This document shows, piece by piece, positions 33,640 to 41,235 of a stretch of 64,000 nt of DNA; the stretch's first letter is position 1, and each line of letters opens with the position of its first letter. The position numbers and the translations under genes were made by a program. Location: the NCBI RefSeq assembly GCF_002795245.1, contig NZ_PGVG01000035.1, positions 1 to 64,000 of the forward strand. The letters are read 5' to 3'. The notes under the pieces are model-generated. The model did not search any database. It saw only the letters and a list, made by a program, of their open reading frames with translations, and was not told where the DNA came from. This stretch comes from Bradyrhizobium forestalis. Lineage in GTDB: Bacteria > Pseudomonadota > Alphaproteobacteria > Rhizobiales > Xanthobacteraceae.

Positions 33640-34839
33640 TCAGCGCACGGTGACCGGCGCGGGCAGCGGGGGCACCACGGTCGGCTGCGTACCCGGAACG
33701 GGGCCAGCCTGAGCGGACATCGGGGCCGGCCCGGCGGCGCTCGGCGTCGGCGCAGCGGAGGCCGTCGCCGTTCCCGGCGGCGGGCCGCCCGGCATCACCA
33801 CCACGCGGGTGCCGACCTTGACGCGATCGAACAGGTCGGAGACGTCCTCGTTCAGCATGCCGATACAGCCGGACGAGACGAACTTGCCGATGGTCGAGGG
33901 CTGGTTGGTGCCGTGGATGCGGTACACGGTCGAGCCGAGATACATCGCGCGGGCGCCAAGCGGATTGCCCGGGCCGCCGGCCATGAAGCGCGGCAGATAG
34001 GGCTGACGCTCGATCATCTCGGTCGGCGGATGCCAGTCCGGCCACTCCGCCTTGCGGGTGATCTTCTGCACGCCGGTCCAGGTGAAGCCGTCGCGGCCGA
34101 CGCGGACCCCGTAGCGGATCGCGCGGCCGCCTCCGAGGACGTAATAGAGGTAGGTGTTGGGCGTATCGACCACGAGCGTGCCGGCCGGCTCCTTGGTCTG
34201 GAACGCGACCTCCTGGCGGCGCAGGTTCGGCGGCAGCTGCACCGGCGCAGCATCGGGCTGCTCCTCGGGAGGCAGCGAGGCCAATGTCATCGGCCGGCCA
34301 TCGGCGCCGGCGGGCGGCTGCGCGGCCTGGACCGCCCCGGTTGCGGCGGGGCCCCCCACGGCCTCGGGCGGACGCAGGCCATCATTGGCGGGCGCCTGCT
34401 TGCCCGGACGATTGGCGTAGATCACCGGCGGCGGACCGGCGGGCCGGCCGTAACGGGGATCATCGGGCGACATCACGGGGCCCTGGGGCGGCGCCGCCGA
34501 ATAGACCGGCGGAGCGCCAGCCGGACGGCCATAACGGGGATCGTCCGGCGACATCACCGGCCCCTGCGGGGCGGCGGAATAGACCGGAGGCGCGCCGGCC
34601 GGGCGGCCGTAGCGCGGATCGTCGGCCGGACCGGGCGACGGCAGCGAAGCCTGCGGCATCGCGTCGTCGTCTTCGTCCATCGCATCGAAATTCGGCGTGC
34701 GGTCACCGGGCCGATATTCGGCTGGGGCGCCATAGCTCGGCGCCTGCTGGACCGGATAGCTCTGAGCCTGAGCGAGCGAGGTTCCCGCCGCAGCGACTGT
34801 TGCGGCAGCGCATATCGTCAGAAAGTGTTTGATCATCAT
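33640..34839 (-). CDS. L,D-transpeptidase with repetitive proline-rich linker
   Basis: About 399 residues are encoded from ATG 34839 (34836 also possible). A signal peptide (cleavage after SLAQA) is followed by a Pro-rich region of about 200 residues holding three tandem copies of a unit containing DDPRYGRPAGAPPVYSAA. The YkuD catalytic domain ends with HGTNQPSTIG and SSGCIGML (catalytic Cys). It should form 3-3 peptidoglycan crosslinks or anchor proteins to the wall. The linker could span the periplasm. Confidence 0.9.
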   Translation of the reverse strand: MMIKHFLTICAAATVAAAGTSLAQAQSYPVQQAPSYGAPAEYRPGDRTPNFDAMDEDDDAMPQASLPSPGPADDPRYGRPAGAPPVYSAAPQGPVMSPDDPRYGRPAGAPPVYSAAPPQGPVMSPDDPRYGRPAGPPPVIYANRPGKQAPANDGLRPPEAVGGPAATGAVQAAQPPAGADGRPMTLASLPPEEQPDAAPVQLPPNLRRQEVAFQTKEPAGTLVVDTPNTYLYYVLGGGRAIRYGVRVGRDGFTWTGVQKITRKAEWPDWHPPTEMIERQPYLPRFMAGGPGNPLGARAMYLGSTVYRIHGTNQPSTIGKFVSSGCIGMLNEDVSDLFDRVKVGTRVVVMPGGPPPGTATASAAPTPSAAGPAPMSAQAGPVPGTQPTVVPPLPAPVTVR

Positions 34840-35204
34840 CGCTCTTGTATAGTCCCCAAGCCCGATCGGACCGTTAACGGCCAGATGACGGAAGATAGCG
34901 GCACATTCAAGACATATCAGGCTTATTTGCGCAGGATTTGCCGATTTGTGATCCGCAAGACTACCGTTGCCCCGATGCATCACGGGGCCGAAATCGTATC
35001 GCGCCATCAATTGCCGCGATGTTCGGCCGCGATTTTAACGGAACGATGCGGAAGCGTTGCGATATGGTCGAATCAGCCTGATTCGCCACCTTTTTTAAGC
35101 TCCAGTCCCGCGTGGCGAACGCGGCAAGCAGTACCGTCACCGCGTTCAGATGGCTCTTGGGCCCTGGCCACCTCGCCGCCGGGGCGGAAATTCGCAATCG
35201 CTCG

Positions 35205-35978
35205 ATGCTTCCCGGCTTTCGCTTCCTGTTTGCCGCGATCCTGCTGTCAACCTCCATCCTGGTGTTCGGCCTAGGGGCCGCCGCGCTGCTGCGGACGACC
35301 CATCAGCAGTATGTCAGCAACCCCGCCTGGCGGAACGGCCCGCAGGAGCAGGTGTTTGCGCAAGTGCCCGAGCCGGCCCAGCCGGTGCTCGCGGTGTTGC
35401 GGGCCGAGCCGGAGGTGCCCGCCGAGACCACGCCATCGCTGCGTGACCAGGTGCCGACCATTGGACTGCCGGCGAGCGAGCCGGAGCAGGTTGCCGCGCT
35501 GGCGACCGAGACCGACGTTCAGCCGCAGGTCGCCGCGCCCCCGGCAGAAGCGCCGGCTGTCGAACCGGCCAAGCCCGAAGCAACCGCGGAGGCTGCAGTG
35601 ACGGCCTCCACCGACACGCTTACCCCGGCCGACACCACGGCCTCGATCCCCGAGGCCAAGCCTGCCGCAACCGCCAGCGAGCCGGCGCCTGTTGACCCCA
35701 CTGCCGCCCTCGCCTCCTCGGCGATCGATGTCGCCGCGCTTAAGGCGGCAGCGCTGAACGATCCCGCGACCACGGCGGTGAAGGACGCGCCGGCGAAGGC
35801 CAAGGCCGGGAGCAACAAGGCGGACGGCAGCGCATCCGACAGCAAGGCGACGAAGCGCAAGGCGAAGACCAAGAAGCGGCCCCGCGGGGTGCGGCGCCCG
35901 CCGCCTCAGCAGCTACAGCAGCAGCTCGACCCGTTCGGTCAGCCGCAGGCGTTTGCGACGACCGCGCGCACGCGGTGA
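35205..35978 (+). CDS. single-pass membrane protein with Ala/Pro-rich domain, function unknown
   Basis: About 257 residues are encoded from ATG 35205; GTG 35112 is an alternative. An N-terminal helix (FLFAAILLSTSILVFGLG) precedes an extended Ala/Pro/Glu/Thr-rich region of about 180 residues. A basic C-terminus follows (KRKAKTKKRPRGVRRPPP) with a Gln run. The shape suggests an envelope-spanning or DNA/RNA-contacting tail protein. The family was not recognised. Confidence 0.75.
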   Translation: MLPGFRFLFAAILLSTSILVFGLGAAALLRTTHQQYVSNPAWRNGPQEQVFAQVPEPAQPVLAVLRAEPEVPAETTPSLRDQVPTIGLPASEPEQVAALATETDVQPQVAAPPAEAPAVEPAKPEATAEAAVTASTDTLTPADTTASIPEAKPAATASEPAPVDPTAALASSAIDVAALKAAALNDPATTAVKDAPAKAKAGSNKADGSASDSKATKRKAKTKKRPRGVRRPPPQQLQQQLDPFGQPQAFATTARTR

Positions 35979-35986
35979 TCTTTCTT

Positions 35987-36122
35987 CACCTCTCCCCGCT
36001 TGCGGGGAGAGGTCGGATCGCTCTTGCGATCCGGGTGAGGGGGTACAGGTCCCTCGATAATCTCATCGTGTGGAGAGAGGCCCCTCACCCCAACCCTCTC
36101 CCCGTAAGAACGGGGCGAGGGA
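35987..36122. repeat. palindromic repeat, family C
   Basis: It starts cacctctccccgcttgcggg with the gagaggtcgg arm, continues gcgatccgggtgaggggg, and has the inverse half ctcaccccaaccctctcccc later. Confidence 0.85.
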
Positions 36123-36140
36123 GCGCACCGTCGTTGTAGC

Positions 36141-36995
36141 TCACGCCGGCCCGGTTGCGATCGGCGGGCCGCCGGCCTGGCCCCATTCCGACCACGAGCC
36201 GTCATAGAGCGCGGTGTCGGTGATGCCGAGGCGATACAGCGCGAGCGTCAGCACGCCCGCCGACACACCGGAGCCGCAGCTCGTCACGATCGGCTGGTCC
36301 AACTTGACGCCGGCGCCCGTGAAGGCGGCGCGCAAATCCTCGAGCGGCTTCATGGTGCCGGTCGCGGCATCGAACAGCAGATTGTAGGGCACGTTGCGGG
36401 CGCCCGGGATATGACCGGAGCGAATGCCCGGCCGCGGCTCGGGCACGCGGCCTTCGAAGCGGTCGGCGGCGCGCGCGTCGATCACCTGCTCGGCGCGGCT
36501 TGCGACGTTGCCAATGAGCTGCTGCATGCTGCGCACGCGCCTTGAATCGTAGCTCGCCTTGAACGTCGCCGGCTTCGGCTTCACCTCGCCGCTTTCGGTC
36601 GCGCGCCCTTCGGCGCGCCACTTCTTCAGGCCGCCATTGAGGATGCGCACATTGCCGTGGCCGTAGGACAGGAACATCCACCATGCGCGCGGCGCAGCCA
36701 CCCAGCCGCCGGCATCGTAGAGCACGACGGTGTCGCCATTTCCGATGCCGAGATTGCCGACGTCACGGCCGAACTGCTCGGCGCTCGGATACATGTGCGG
36801 CAGCGGGTTGGAATGATCCGACACCGCATCGACGTCGAAGAACGCAGCGCCCGGCAGATGCGCGGCGAGGTAGTCGTCCTTCGGCAGCGGCAGCACGCCC
36901 GGTAGCTTGAAGCTGGCGTCGAGGATCTTGACGTTGGCGTCGTTGATATGGGCGGCGAGCCATTCGGTGGAGACGAGGGGGTCGGTGGGGCTCAT
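36141..36995 (-). CDS. sseA: 3-mercaptopyruvate/thiosulfate sulfurtransferase
   Basis: About 284 residues are encoded from ATG 36995. Tandem rhodanese domains are present: a non-catalytic N-half with DASFKLPGVLPLP, and a catalytic C-half with the active-site loop VTSCGSGVSAG (Cys). The CGSGVSA loop is the mercaptopyruvate-type signature. It is co-oriented with the single-domain rhodanese that follows upstream on the strand. Confidence 0.92.
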   Translation of the reverse strand: MSPTDPLVSTEWLAAHINDANVKILDASFKLPGVLPLPKDDYLAAHLPGAAFFDVDAVSDHSNPLPHMYPSAEQFGRDVGNLGIGNGDTVVLYDAGGWVAAPRAWWMFLSYGHGNVRILNGGLKKWRAEGRATESGEVKPKPATFKASYDSRRVRSMQQLIGNVASRAEQVIDARAADRFEGRVPEPRPGIRSGHIPGARNVPYNLLFDAATGTMKPLEDLRAAFTGAGVKLDQPIVTSCGSGVSAGVLTLALYRLGITDTALYDGSWSEWGQAGGPPIATGPA

Positions 36996-37063
36996 TGGTC
37001 TTTCCTTGCAGTCATTCGGGGCCATGCGCGGTGCAAGCGAGATTGAAGCAGTGCGCGTCAAAC

Positions 37064-37603
37064 TCAGCTGTCATCGCCCGGCTCGATCGGGCGATCCAGT
37101 ACTCCGAGGCGGTTGTGATTCAACCGATGGGGCGCGGCGTACTGGATTCCCCGCCTACGCGGGGAATGACGAGTGGAGAGAGTGAGGCCTCCCCCCTTCT
37201 TCTTCGGCTCCCACGCTTCCGTGGGTCCGCCGGCGTCGCGCCAGGCGGCGTAGCCGCCGGCGATGTGGGCGACGGGCTTGAGACCCATGTCCTGCGCGGT
37301 CTTGGCCGCGAGCGCGGAGCGCAGGCCGCCGGCGCAGTGGAAGACGAACTTCTTGTCCTCCTGGAAGATCGGCTTGGCGTACGGGCTCTGCGGGTCGATC
37401 CAGAATTCCAGCATGCCGCGCGTGCAGGCGAAGGCGCCGGGGATGCGGCCGTCGCGCTCGATCTCGCGGGGATCGCGGATGTCGACGATGATGACGTCGC
37501 CGTTCTTGGAGATCTCGATGGCGTCCTTGGCCGAGAGCGTCTCGATCTCGGCATTGGCCTCGTCGATCAGCGCCTTGATGCCGCGGGTGATGTTTTGGGG
37601 CAT
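37064..37603 (-). CDS. single-domain rhodanese with repeat-encoded C-terminal tail
   Basis: The frame encodes 179 residues. The rhodanese domain lies at about 20-135 with VIIVDIRDPREIERDG and the active-site FHCAGGLRSALAAK (Cys). After GGPTEAWEPKKKG about 40 further residues are read, of which the last 35 come from the family A palindromic element at 37070-37170. A typical homologue would end near residue 140. The tail is rich in Arg, His and Pro and is unlikely to fold. Confidence 0.85.
   Translation of the reverse strand: MPQNITRGIKALIDEANAEIETLSAKDAIEISKNGDVIIVDIRDPREIERDGRIPGAFACTRGMLEFWIDPQSPYAKPIFQEDKKFVFHCAGGLRSALAAKTAQDMGLKPVAHIAGGYAAWRDAGGPTEAWEPKKKGGGLTLSTRHSPRRRGIQYAAPHRLNHNRLGVLDRPIEPGDDS
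37070..37170. repeat. palindromic repeat, family A, partly coding
   Basis: It starts gtcatcgcccggctcgatcg and gcgatccagtactccg and ends ggcgtactggattccc with the ggggaatgac arm. The minus strand is translated as the C-terminus of the rhodanese. Confidence 0.88.
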
Positions 37604-37621
37604 GGGTTTCTCCCTCTTGTT

Positions 37622-37722
37622 GTCATTCCGGGGCGCGCATAGCGCGAGCCCGGAATCCATTTCGCTGCTAACTCTGCCTCCCGATGGATTCCGGGTTCGC
37701 GCTTCGCGCGCCCCGGAATGAC
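37622..37722. repeat. palindromic repeat, family D
   Basis: The outer arms gtcattccggggcgcg and cgcgccccggaatgac flank cccggaatccatttc and gatggattccggg. It lies between the rhodanese and VWA genes. Confidence 0.9.
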
Positions 37723-37728
37723 AAGGAG

Positions 37729-38904
37729 CTAATGCGTCAATTCCTTCATCGCATTTTCCAGACCTTCGATCGTGATCGGATACATCCGGTTCGCGAAGAT
37801 GCGTTTGATGATGGTGGTGGATTCCGAATAGTCCCAGTGCTTCTGCTGCACCGGGTTCAGCCACACCGCATGCGGATAGGTGCGGATGATGCGGTCGAGC
37901 CAGACCGAGCCGGGCTCCTCGTTGACGTGCTCGACCGAGCCGCCGGGCACCATGATCTCGTATGGGCTCATCGAGGCGTCGCCGACGAACACGACCTTGT
38001 AGTCGTGCGGGTATTTGTGCAGCACGTCCCAGGTCGGCGTGCGGTCGGTGAAGCGGCGCTTGTTCTGCTTCCACACGCCTTCATAGAGGCAGTTGTGGAA
38101 GTAGAAATACTCCATATGCTTGAACTCGCTCTTCGCCGCCGAGAACAGCTCCTCGACCTGCTCGATATGCGCGTCCATCGAGCCGCCGATATCGAAGAAC
38201 ACCAGGAGCTTCACCGCATTGCGCCGCTCGGGGCGCATGTGCACGTCGAGATAGCCGTGATTGGCGGTCTCGCGAATGGTGGTGTCGAGATCGAGCTCGT
38301 CAGGCGCGCCGGTGCGCGCGAACTTGCGCAGGCGGCGCAGCGCCACCTTGATGTTGCGGATGCCGAGCTCGACATTGCCGTCCAAATCCTTGAACTCGCG
38401 CTTGTCCCACACCTTCACGGCGCGGTTGTTGCGGTTCTTCTCCTGGCCGATGCGCACGCCTTCGGGATTGTAGCCGTGGGCGCCGAACGGCGAGGTACCC
38501 GCCGTGCCGATCCATTTGCTGCCGCCCTGGTGCCGGCCCTTTTGTTCCTCGAGGCGCTTCTTCAAGGTCTCCATGAGCTTGTCCCAGCCCATGGCCTCAA
38601 TCTGCTTCTTCTCTTCTTCCGTCAGGTACTTCTCGGCGAGCTTCTTCAGCCACTCCTCGGGGATCTCGGCCTTCTGCATGGCGTCGAGCAGGTTTTCCAG
38701 CCCCTTGAACACCGTGCCGAAAACGCGGTCGAACTTGTCGAGATTGCGCTCGTCCTTCACCAGCGAAGCGCGCGACAGGTAATAGAAGTTCTCGACCGTG
38801 TAGTCCGCGAGGTCAGCGTCGAGCGCCTCCATCAGCGTGAGGTATTCGCGCAGCGTCACGGGGACCTGCGCGTCGCGCAGAGAGGTGAAGAATTGCAGGA
38901 ACAT
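37729..38904 (-). CDS. VWA-domain protein of the CoxE/MoxR-associated class
   Basis: About 391 residues are encoded from ATG 38904; the much longer frame upstream is not domain-like. The N-terminal half is helical and charged. The VWA domain carries a MIDAS-like FFDIGGSMDAHIEQVEELFS and VFVGDASMSPYEI. Such proteins partner with MoxR AAA+ ATPases in chaperone-like insertion of metals or in complex assembly. The MoxR gene here is on the opposite strand (39520). Confidence 0.9.
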   Translation of the reverse strand: MFLQFFTSLRDAQVPVTLREYLTLMEALDADLADYTVENFYYLSRASLVKDERNLDKFDRVFGTVFKGLENLLDAMQKAEIPEEWLKKLAEKYLTEEEKKQIEAMGWDKLMETLKKRLEEQKGRHQGGSKWIGTAGTSPFGAHGYNPEGVRIGQEKNRNNRAVKVWDKREFKDLDGNVELGIRNIKVALRRLRKFARTGAPDELDLDTTIRETANHGYLDVHMRPERRNAVKLLVFFDIGGSMDAHIEQVEELFSAAKSEFKHMEYFYFHNCLYEGVWKQNKRRFTDRTPTWDVLHKYPHDYKVVFVGDASMSPYEIMVPGGSVEHVNEEPGSVWLDRIIRTYPHAVWLNPVQQKHWDYSESTTIIKRIFANRMYPITIEGLENAMKELTH

Positions 38905-38950
38905 GAGTGACAGATTGCCCGTCGGGTGGCTGGCGTCAAGGGGCGCCGCT

Positions 38951-39074
38951 TCACCTCTCCCGTAGGGAGAGGTCGGCACGCAGTGCCGGGTGAGGGGTTT
39001 CGCTCCCTCGTGAGGCCCGAGCCCCCTCACCCGATTTGCTGCGCAAATCGACCTCTCCCCGCTGGGGAGAGGTG
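38951..39074. repeat. palindromic repeat, family C
   Basis: It starts cacctctcccgtagggagag, continues gccgggtgaggggtttcgct, then ccctcacccg and closes with gctggggagaggtg. Confidence 0.85.
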
Positions 39075-39168
39075 AACCACGCGCGTCGGCGAACCAATTC
39101 AGCGTGGACCCATGAGCTTTTTGCTCTAGAATTGACTGCCTCAAGGGGTTGTTTTGGGGACGTTTGCA

Positions 39169-39414
39169 ATGGGAATTCTCGCCGCGCTCATCATCGGCGC
39201 GATCGCAGGCTGGCTCGCGGGCAAGATTGTCCATGGGGCGGGATTTGGGCTGGTCGGCAACATCGTCGTCGGCATCATCGGCGCGCTGGTCGCGAGCTGG
39301 GTGCTGCCCCAGCTGCACATCGCGCTCGCCACCGGCACGTTGGGCGCCATCGTCGACGCCACGATCGGCGCGGTGATTGTGCTCGTCATCCTTTCGCTGA
39401 TAAGACGGGTCTGA
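39169..39414 (+). CDS. GlsB/YeaQ/YmgE-type transglycosylase-associated membrane protein
   Basis: The 81-residue protein has three hydrophobic helices. GILAALIIGAIAGWLAGKIV, FGLVGNIVVGIIGALVASWV and a final helix ending LIRRV are the signature of this small stress-associated family. ATG 39169 follows ttgggga. Function is unclear in the family. Confidence 0.9.
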   Translation: MGILAALIIGAIAGWLAGKIVHGAGFGLVGNIVVGIIGALVASWVLPQLHIALATGTLGAIVDATIGAVIVLVILSLIRRV

Positions 39415-39430
39415 AAGCCTGACCGAACCA

Positions 39431-39457
39431 GGAACGGCCGCCCTGTGCGGCCGTTCC
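39431..39457 (+). terminator. hairpin after the GlsB-type gene
   Basis: The perfect arms ggaacggccg (39431-39440) and cggccgttcc (39448-39457) have no T-tract following, so termination is uncertain. Confidence 0.45.
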
Positions 39458-39519
39458 CATGTCGCGACCGGGGCCATGAAATTGGCAATGTCCCGGCCGA
39501 CGACCCACAAGGACGCGCA

Positions 39520-40362
39520 ATGAAATTTACAGGCACCAAGGACTACGTTGCCACCGACGATCTCAAGGTCGCCGTCAATGCCTCGATCGTGCTGGAGCGC
39601 CCGCTCCTGGTGAAGGGCGAGCCCGGCACCGGCAAGACGGTGCTGGCGGAGGAAGTGGCGAAGGCGCTGAACGCGCCGCTTTTGACCTGGCACATCAAGT
39701 CCACCACCAAGGCGCAGCAGGGCCTCTACGAATACGACGCGGTGTCGCGCCTGCGCGACAGCCAGCTCGGCGATGCCCGCGTGTCAGACATCAAGAACTA
39801 CATCAAGCGCGGCAAGCTCTGGGAAGCGTTCACCGCCGAGCAGCGCCCGGTGCTCCTGATCGACGAGATCGACAAGGCCGACATCGAATTCCCCAACGAC
39901 CTCCTGCTCGAGCTCGACCGCATGGAATTCCATGTCTACGAGACCGGCGAGACGATCAAGGCCAAGCAGCGCCCGATCATGATGATCACCTCCAACAACG
40001 AGAAGGAGCTGCCGGACGCCTTCCTGCGCCGCTGCTTCTTCCACTACATCAAGTTCCCCGACGCCGACACGATGGGCCGCATCGTCGACGTCCACTTCCC
40101 CGGCATCAAGAAGCGCCTGGTCGAGGAGGCCTTGCGCATCTTCTTCGAGGTGCGCGAAGTGCCCGGCCTGAAGAAGAAGCCGTCGACCTCGGAGCTGCTC
40201 GACTGGCTCAAGCTGCTGCTCAACGAGGACATGAGCGTCGAGCAGCTGCGCGAGCGCGCCCCGCGCAAGCTGATCCCGCCGCTGCACGGCGCACTGCTCA
40301 AGAACGAGCAGGACGTGCATCTGTTCGAGCGGCTGGCGTTCCTGAGCCGACGGGAAGTTTGA
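39520..40362 (+). CDS. MoxR-type AAA+ ATPase
   Basis: About 280 residues are encoded from ATG 39520. Walker A GEPGTGKT is near residue 33, Walker B VLLIDEIDKAD follows, then sensor 1 ITSNNEKELPDAF and the arginine-finger region LRRCFFHYIKFPD. It should remodel or activate a client together with the VWA protein at 37729-38904. The intergenic layout (divergent, with a small membrane gene between) is less usual than co-directional pairs. Confidence 0.93.
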   Translation: MKFTGTKDYVATDDLKVAVNASIVLERPLLVKGEPGTGKTVLAEEVAKALNAPLLTWHIKSTTKAQQGLYEYDAVSRLRDSQLGDARVSDIKNYIKRGKLWEAFTAEQRPVLLIDEIDKADIEFPNDLLLELDRMEFHVYETGETIKAKQRPIMMITSNNEKELPDAFLRRCFFHYIKFPDADTMGRIVDVHFPGIKKRLVEEALRIFFEVREVPGLKKKPSTSELLDWLKLLLNEDMSVEQLRERAPRKLIPPLHGALLKNEQDVHLFERLAFLSRREV

Positions 40363-40411
40363 GGGCGCGCGCTCTCTTGCGATAGCGCTGAGCTGTCGCC
40401 TCACCATCGGT

Positions 40412-40514
40412 GTCATGCCCCGGCTTGACCGGGGCATCCAGTACGCCGCGGCCCCTCGGTTCAATCATATCCGCCTCTGGAATACTGGATCGCCCGGTCA
40501 AGCCGGGCGATGAC
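40412..40514. repeat. palindromic repeat, family A
   Basis: It starts gtcatgccccggcttgaccg and gcatccagtacgccgcgg and ends ggaatactggatcgccc with the cgggcgatgac arm. Confidence 0.9.
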
Positions 40515-40539
40515 AGCGAGTCCGTGGGAGCAGACACGC

Positions 40540-41100
40540 CTTCGCGTCCTCGCGGCGCATTTCGCCCGAGCTTTGCGTCAATCCTCACCCTCTTCAAACA
40601 GAGGGCGCAGGGAAGGCCGGGTGCTGACCTCGCACCCGCGGTCTGCTGCGCAAAAGGCACACGCAGAAAGCCGCACAGCAGCATACAGGTGGTGCCGAAC
40701 ACACGGCCCTCCCTGCGCAGTGGTCGGACGGCTTATGCCGCGCTCTCCTGGGAGCCGAATTCCTTCTGGCCTCCCTCACCCCGACGAAAGTCGCCGACAC
40801 CGCGCCGGTTGACGCAACTGCCGCATCCGCCAAGGCTTGACCGTAGCAACGACGGCCAGGACCACACGGTTTTGCCGTACGCTTTCAGCGCCGCTCGTCC
40901 GTACGAAGTCTCGGGTTCACGGAGAGCAATCCGCCCTGCCCTTGACATCTCGCACACGACGCTGCCGCGTCCACCGCAACCCGGCCCGCGTTTCGAACGA
41001 CTCGCGAACCGCCCCCCATCAACGGGCCGGGCTGTTTCGGCTTATGCCGCATTTCCGAATTTCGGTAAAGTGGAATATTTTTGTGGGAAGGGGTTGACGG
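40540..41100. repeat. long dispersed non-coding Bradyrhizobium element (proposed)
   Basis: The block contains strings I recognise from intergenic regions of many Bradyrhizobium sequences: gtggtgccgaacacacggcc, ctgggagccgaattccttct, ccacacggttttgccgtacg and, at the end, ggaatatttttgtggg. None of its frames has coding character. It may be a mobile non-autonomous element, a structured RNA or a composite of decayed repeats. Recognition is from memory, not a search. Confidence 0.5.
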
Positions 41101-41124
41101 GGGCGACACAGCAGATCTCGCAGG

Positions 41125-41223
41125 GTGGGTTAGCGTCAGCGTAACCCACCTCTTTCCGCGTCGACAGACGTGGTGGGTTACGCCGCGCGACCTGCGCTTC
41201 GCGCAGTCGCGCGGCTAACCCCC
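41125..41223. repeat. palindromic repeat, family G
   Basis: gtgggttagcg/cgtaacccac forms the first hairpin. A second half starts gtgggttacgccgcgcgacc and contains gcgcttcgcgc. It ends at the GMC oxidoreductase 3' region. Confidence 0.85.
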
Positions 41224-41235
41224 CCTACGAAGACG

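Larger units (their letters stand above)
40363..41235. other. 873-bp region without genes, largely repetitive
   Basis: No frame here looks like a real protein. The region consists of a family A repeat (40412-40514), a non-coding block of about 550 bp (40540-41100) and a family G repeat (41125-41223). Confidence 0.7.

Noticed and set aside
40410..41144. Long plus-strand frame after the MoxR gene
   Set aside because: It begins inside a palindromic repeat, has no ribosome binding site or domain, and crosses the proposed non-coding element.
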